Assembly (NCBI GenBank): GCA_009841605.1
Contig: VXLM01000085.1
Span: 1-64,000 of the forward strand
Reading direction: 5' to 3'
DNA length: 64,000 nucleotides
Source of the DNA: Dehalococcoidia bacterium
GTDB taxonomy: Bacteria > Chloroflexota > Dehalococcoidia > Lucifugimonadales > VXLM01
The notes below the pieces were generated by a model, which saw nothing but the letters and a program-made list of their open reading frames with translations, was not told the DNA's origin and ran no database searches. A program made the position numbers and the translations under genes. Shown here piece after piece: positions 60,404-64,000 of the stretch. The stretch's first letter is position 1, and the number at the start of each line of letters is the position of its first letter.

Positions 60404-62143
60404 ATGAAGAAACTACTTCCCCTTCTCTTCCTCCTGATTGCGACCGTTGCTCTGGTCGCGTGCGGGGGAGATTCCGAAGACGAACCTGATACGGCGGGTC
60501 AGGCTCAGTCCACAACCGAGAGTGAGGCCGCTCCCGAAACAACCGCCAAGACCACTGACGCCGAAGCCTCCACCGAGAGCCCCGGAGAAGATGACACGGC
60601 CAAGGTAGTGATCGAGACGGAGGAGCAGACTCCTCCCGGGGGCGGTGTATTTCGCAGGCTCTGGGCCGACCCGCCCACTCTCGACCCTCACCTGACTGGC
60701 GACACCACCTCCGCGGGCATCGTGGTCGAGATATTCAGCGGTCTCGTGACCATCAATACGGACCTCGCGCTCGTGCCCGACATCGCGCAGGAGTGGCAGG
60801 TCGACGATACCGGCACCGTCTACACGTTCACGCTCCGCGACAACGCGACCTTCCACAACGGCGAGAAGGTGACCGCCCACGACTTCAAATGGTCGATAGA
60901 GCGGGCCGCCTCGCCGGAACTCGCCTCGCACCTCGCTGATACGTATCTCAACGACATCATCGGCGCGGAGGACTATATCGAGGGCAACGCCGAGTCGATT
61001 GAGGGTGTGCAGGTCATCGACGAGCGCACGCTCCAGGTCACCATCGACGCGCCCAAGGCCTACTTCCTCGCCAAGCTTAGCTATCCGACCGCGTTCGTCC
61101 TGCACCAGGAGACCGTCGAGAGCGGCGGGCGGAACTGGTGGGTCGACAACGCCGTAGGCACGGGGCCTTTCAAGCTCGATGAGTACAGGATCGGCGAACG
61201 GATCGTCCTCAAGCGGTTCGACGACTACTATCGAGAGCCGCGCCCGGACGTGGACGCTATCAACATGAACCTCGCCGGCGGCCAGGCCATGGCCATGTAC
61301 GAGAACGACGAGATCGACGTTACCGGCGTCGGCCTCTTCGACCTCGAGCGCGTCCTCAATCCCGAAGAGCCCCTGAATGCGGAGCTCGTCGTGGCCCCGC
61401 CGGGCTTCTCGGTCTCTTACATCGGCATGAACGCCTCGCAGCCGCCCTTCGACGACGCCAACTTCCGCAAGGCGCTCAACCACGCCATCGACAAGGAGCT
61501 GATCGCCGATGAGGTGCTGGCTGAGCTGGTGAAGCCCGCCTACTCCATCCTGCCGCCCGGATTCCCCGGCTACACGACCGACATCAAGGGCCTGCATTTC
61601 GACCCCGACCTCGCGAGGGAGTATCTCGCGCAGTCGGAGTACGCCGACGCTGACACCCGACCCCGCATCGTCGTAACGGTGCCCGGCACTGGCGGCACCA
61701 TCGGGCTCGACCTTGAGGTCATCATCGAGATGTGGAAGCAGGAGCTAGGCGTGGAGGTCGAGATCCAGCAGGTTGAGTGGGCGACCTACCTCGAGGACCT
61801 CGACGACAAGAAGTTCCAGGCCTATGCCGGACTCGGCTGGTCCGCCGACTATCCCGACCCGCAGGACTTCCTCGACATCCTCTTCCATACCGAGAGCGGG
61901 ATGAACCACGGCAGCTACTCCAACCCGGAGGTTGACAAAATACTCGAAAAGGCCCGCACCATCCAGGACGTGAGCGAGAGGGTCTCCCTCTACAACCAGG
62001 CCGAGCAGATGATCGTCGACGACGCGGCATGGGTGCCCACGTGGTTCACGGGCGAGCAGTACGCCCTCGTCAAGCCGTACCTGAAGGGCTACCGCCTGAC
62101 CCCCATGGTCGTTCCGAAGCTCCAGGAAATCCGAATCGAGTGA
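60404..62143 (+). CDS. ABC transporter solute-binding lipoprotein (family 5, oligopeptide type)
   Basis: A 579-residue extracytoplasmic binding protein. The N-terminal signal (4-18) ends in lipobox LVAC (about 17-20), followed by an acidic, Thr/Glu-rich linker (22-80). The SBP_bac_5 core begins near GGGVFRRLWADPPTLDPHL and includes DIAQEWQVDDTGTVYTFTLRDNATFHNGEKVTAHDFKWSIERA, the family signature region. Peptides, nickel or plant opines are possible ligands. No permease or ATPase gene follows; a strong terminator ends the transcript 45-80 bp after the stop, so it is monocistronic. The ATG follows GAGGTG. Confidence 0.92.
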   Translation: MKKLLPLLFLLIATVALVACGGDSEDEPDTAGQAQSTTESEAAPETTAKTTDAEASTESPGEDDTAKVVIETEEQTPPGGGVFRRLWADPPTLDPHLTGDTTSAGIVVEIFSGLVTINTDLALVPDIAQEWQVDDTGTVYTFTLRDNATFHNGEKVTAHDFKWSIERAASPELASHLADTYLNDIIGAEDYIEGNAESIEGVQVIDERTLQVTIDAPKAYFLAKLSYPTAFVLHQETVESGGRNWWVDNAVGTGPFKLDEYRIGERIVLKRFDDYYREPRPDVDAINMNLAGGQAMAMYENDEIDVTGVGLFDLERVLNPEEPLNAELVVAPPGFSVSYIGMNASQPPFDDANFRKALNHAIDKELIADEVLAELVKPAYSILPPGFPGYTTDIKGLHFDPDLAREYLAQSEYADADTRPRIVVTVPGTGGTIGLDLEVIIEMWKQELGVEVEIQQVEWATYLEDLDDKKFQAYAGLGWSADYPDPQDFLDILFHTESGMNHGSYSNPEVDKILEKARTIQDVSERVSLYNQAEQMIVDDAAWVPTWFTGEQYALVKPYLKGYRLTPMVVPKLQEIRIE

Positions 62144-62185
62144 CCGACTGCATAGGCTCCCCTAAGGAGCGCGACTGAAACCCAA

Positions 62186-62224
62186 GGTGCGATGGTCCCC
62201 CGGGCCATCGCACCTTTCGTTTCC
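62186..62224 (+). terminator. Rho-independent terminator after the solute-binding gene
   Basis: GGTGCGATGG-TCCCCCGGG-CCATCGCACC forms a perfect 10-bp stem with a 9-base loop, followed by a T-rich TTTCGTTT. It lies about 45 bp behind the stop. Confidence 0.85.
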
Positions 62225-62762
62225 CCAAGGTTATCGCCTCTCTCCGAAGCTTGTCACTTCAACCACAGCGGACAGGAGTCAGGAAGCCAATTATTGTGCA
62301 TCGCATAACTTTACAAAAACAAGGAAAATGTCACAGATCGATACAGAGTGGCGCTAAGTGTAGAAACTCAAGTTGCTCTATTAACGACCGGAGTTCATAC
62401 TCACGGTTGCCGATTAGGTCTGATGGCATAGTTACGCTGGGTTCTAGCCCCAAAGACTGGTTCACTTTTTCAGCTTGACACCTCCCCTATTATCCAGCCA
62501 TGATATTGAGTCTCACGTCGAAATAATGCGGAATTGACAATGGCAGGAAGTATCATTCCTAGGTCTGCAGTCATCTACTAATTGTCTTTTAACCTTGCCG
62601 AACTCACAGGGAGATTGGCCGGAAGCTGTAGCGCCTGGAAGTGAACGCCGCACATTGCTCATCAGTGGCAAGTAGTAAGCGAATTTCGATGGCGACTTTA
62701 GGGTGACGGGCTTGGGGCAGGGAAGACGCAGGATGGGACCGCCGCTAACCGGTTTGAGCTAA
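62225..62762. other. 538-bp gap without a recognised gene
   Basis: Between the terminator and the kinase gene the sequence is AT-richer than average, with many short plus and minus frames but no ribosome site with convincing protein behind it. No hairpin repeat was seen. It presumably contains the promoter of the sensor gene, but no clear -35/-10 pair stands out. Confidence 0.5.
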
Positions 62763-64000
62763 ATGGGTGTTGAATTGCCGGAAGCCGGGAAGACCGAACA
62801 CGAGAAGGACGAGTTGCGAGACCGCCTCTCTAAGCTGAGTGACGCCAGTCTTCGCATCACCGCCAGCCTGGATTTAGACACTACTCTGCAGGCGGTAATT
62901 GATGGCGCATGCTCGTTGACCGACGCACGATACGGCGCGCTTCTGGTTTTCAATGACGACGAAAGTGTGGGAAGATTCCTTGCTTTCGGCATTGGTTATG
63001 AAGAGCAACAGTTGATTGGGAGTTGGCCCAATGCTGTCGGGCTCCTCGGGCATCTGCGGGATGTCCAAAAGCCGGTAAGACTTCGGGACTTGGCAAGTCA
63101 TCCTGCGTCGACGGGTTTCCCGGAGAATCACCCTGAGATGAAGACCTTTCTCGGAATGCCTATTCGTCATCAAGATGAGCTTTTCGGGTGTATTTATCTC
63201 ACGGAAAAAGAGGGTGGCCAGGAATTCACACTCGAAGACGAAGATGCCATCGTTATGTTCGCCTCTCAGGCGGCGATGGCCATCTCCAACGCCCTCAAGT
63301 ATAGAGCCGAGCAACGTGCCAAGTCCGATCTCCAGGCCCTGCTCGATTCCTCCCCCATTGGTGTTTTCGTACTGGACGCCAAGACCGGTGAAGTCTTGTC
63401 GATCAACGAGGAGACGAGACGAATGATCTGCAGCGTAAATGTGCAGAGCGCCTCTCCCGATCACCTCCTTAAGGTGATGACCTGCCGACGTGCGGATGGA
63501 CGCGAAGTTTGCCTTGCCGAGTCGACACTCGACCGGGTATTGAGAAGCGGCGAAACGGTGCGTGCAGAGGAAGTGGTCATCTCCCTGCCCGACGGCCCAT
63601 CGGTAACCGCTCTCGTAAATGCCAGACCGATCTACTCGGACGAGAGAGAGATCGTCTCCGTTGTCGTGACTATGCAAGATCTAACGCCCCTGCAGGAACT
63701 CGAACGGCTGCGAACCGAAGTCCTCGGAGCCGTGAGCCAGGAACTGCGGACGCCGCTGACCACAATCAAGGGTTCGACGGCCACCGTCCTTGGATCACCT
63801 TCTACGCTCGACCCCGCCGAGACTCACCAGTTCTTCCGAATTATTGATGAGCAGACGGATCATATCCGAGACCTTATGAATAACCTTCGAGACGTGACGC
63901 AGATCGAGGCCGGGACGTTCTCGATCGATTCCAGACCTACGATCATGGCGGATATGGCCGTCGAGGCGAGAAATACCTTCCTGAGCGGCGAAGCCAAGAA
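62763..64000 (+). CDS. GAF/PAS sensor histidine kinase, H-box His replaced by Gln (3' end cut by window)
   Basis: The frame is open from the ATG at 62763 to the window end (412 codons seen). A short helix (12-35), a GAF domain (about 36-190, with FLGMPIRHQDELFGCIYLTEK), a PAS domain (about 195-310, with LLDSSPIGVFVLDAKTGEV) and a HisKA-type dimerisation helix follow. The H-box reads VLGAVSQELRTPLTTIKG (321-338): where kinases have His, the codon CAG at 63738-63740 encodes Gln326. The remaining E-L-R-T-P-L is intact. The ATPase domain lies beyond the window. Without His it could not autophosphorylate at this site. No ribosome site precedes the ATG. Confidence 0.87.
   Translation, partial: MGVELPEAGKTEHEKDELRDRLSKLSDASLRITASLDLDTTLQAVIDGACSLTDARYGALLVFNDDESVGRFLAFGIGYEEQQLIGSWPNAVGLLGHLRDVQKPVRLRDLASHPASTGFPENHPEMKTFLGMPIRHQDELFGCIYLTEKEGGQEFTLEDEDAIVMFASQAAMAISNALKYRAEQRAKSDLQALLDSSPIGVFVLDAKTGEVLSINEETRRMICSVNVQSASPDHLLKVMTCRRADGREVCLAESTLDRVLRSGETVRAEEVVISLPDGPSVTALVNARPIYSDEREIVSVVVTMQDLTPLQELERLRTEVLGAVSQELRTPLTTIKGSTATVLGSPSTLDPAETHQFFRIIDEQTDHIRDLMNNLRDVTQIEAGTFSIDSRPTIMADMAVEARNTFLSGEAK

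Noticed and set aside
1-64000. CRISPR arrays
   Set aside because: No series of three or more regularly spaced near-identical repeats was seen; the dispersed hairpins are single copies kilobases apart.
1-64000. tRNA, rRNA, tmRNA and SRP RNA genes
   Set aside because: No cloverleaf with GTTCGANTC arm or conserved rRNA stretches was found in any intergenic region by eye; a covariance search would be decisive.

Overview
The window reads as a chromosome segment of an uncultured Chloroflexota bacterium, most likely a Dehalococcoidia/SAR202-type lineage. That placement is inference from gene content (no rRNA or other phylogenetic marker was compared): a membrane pyrophosphatase, a type IV pilus assembly operon, and the mix of a flavin-dependent LLM oxidoreductase, an enolase-superfamily dehydratase, a phytanoyl-CoA dioxygenase-like protein and a BNR-repeat protein. 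Most genes are GC-rich and closely packed. I found no tRNA, rRNA, CRISPR array, transposase or prophage.

Layout. 1-2.5 kb: prmC (cut by the window edge) and prfA overlap by 4 bp, then a small cupin. 2.5-5 kb: a lipoprotein and a toxin-antitoxin patch in which brnTA lies between two copies of a hicB 3' end and hicA is frameshifted. 5-9 kb: a YIP1-like membrane protein, ftsY, a divergent XRE regulator/zinc-finger gene pair with a clear operator-promoter region, a MITE-like element and a DUF4389 protein. 9.2-12.9 kb: an AT-richer island with a three-gene minus-strand operon (AbiGi/DUF2971-like protein, DUF262 protein, adenine-N6 DNA methyltransferase), the best candidate for an undescribed defence system. 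12.9-21 kb: PadR regulator, BNR-repeat protein, methyltransferase, histidine phosphatase, glmU, a CBS/CorC-type membrane protein and an Ldh2-type dehydrogenase. 21-30 kb: hppA, a glycosyltransferase, a translin-like protein with an apparent CTG start, thiE, a DUF2461 protein, a PhyH-like oxygenase, a vapBC pair with a frameshifted toxin and a hydroxyacid dehydrogenase. 30-37 kb: lipoprotein, PIG-L-like protein and the pilus operon pilB-pilC-pilN-pilO-pilD. 38-42 kb: the housekeeping run obgE-nadD-pyrE and divergent lysA. 42-50 kb: methyltransferase, CaCA exchanger, queC, enolase-superfamily dehydratase, and the conserved trio circularly permuted ATP-grasp / alpha-E / transglutaminase. 50-64 kb: cupin, LLM oxidoreductase, mazG, an M19-like protein, alpha/beta hydrolase, SnoaL-like protein, GNAT, uvrA, prfB with its programmed frameshift, an oligopeptide-type solute-binding lipoprotein closed by a strong terminator, and the 5' part of a GAF/PAS sensor kinase whose H-box histidine is replaced by glutamine.

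The intergenic regions carry several families of short dispersed repeats: hairpins beginning CGTAGGGGC, a composite CTCTCCC/GATACGGGG repeat, ATTCC-type palindromes, and two copies of a 163-175 bp MITE-like element with inverted ends. Two toxin genes (hicA, vapC) each carry one extra base while their antitoxins are intact. Several enzymes keep their fold but lack a catalytic or metal-binding residue (PIG-L, M19, histidine kinase). Frameshifts and odd residues should be confirmed against raw reads, because the window looks like a metagenome or single-cell type assembly.
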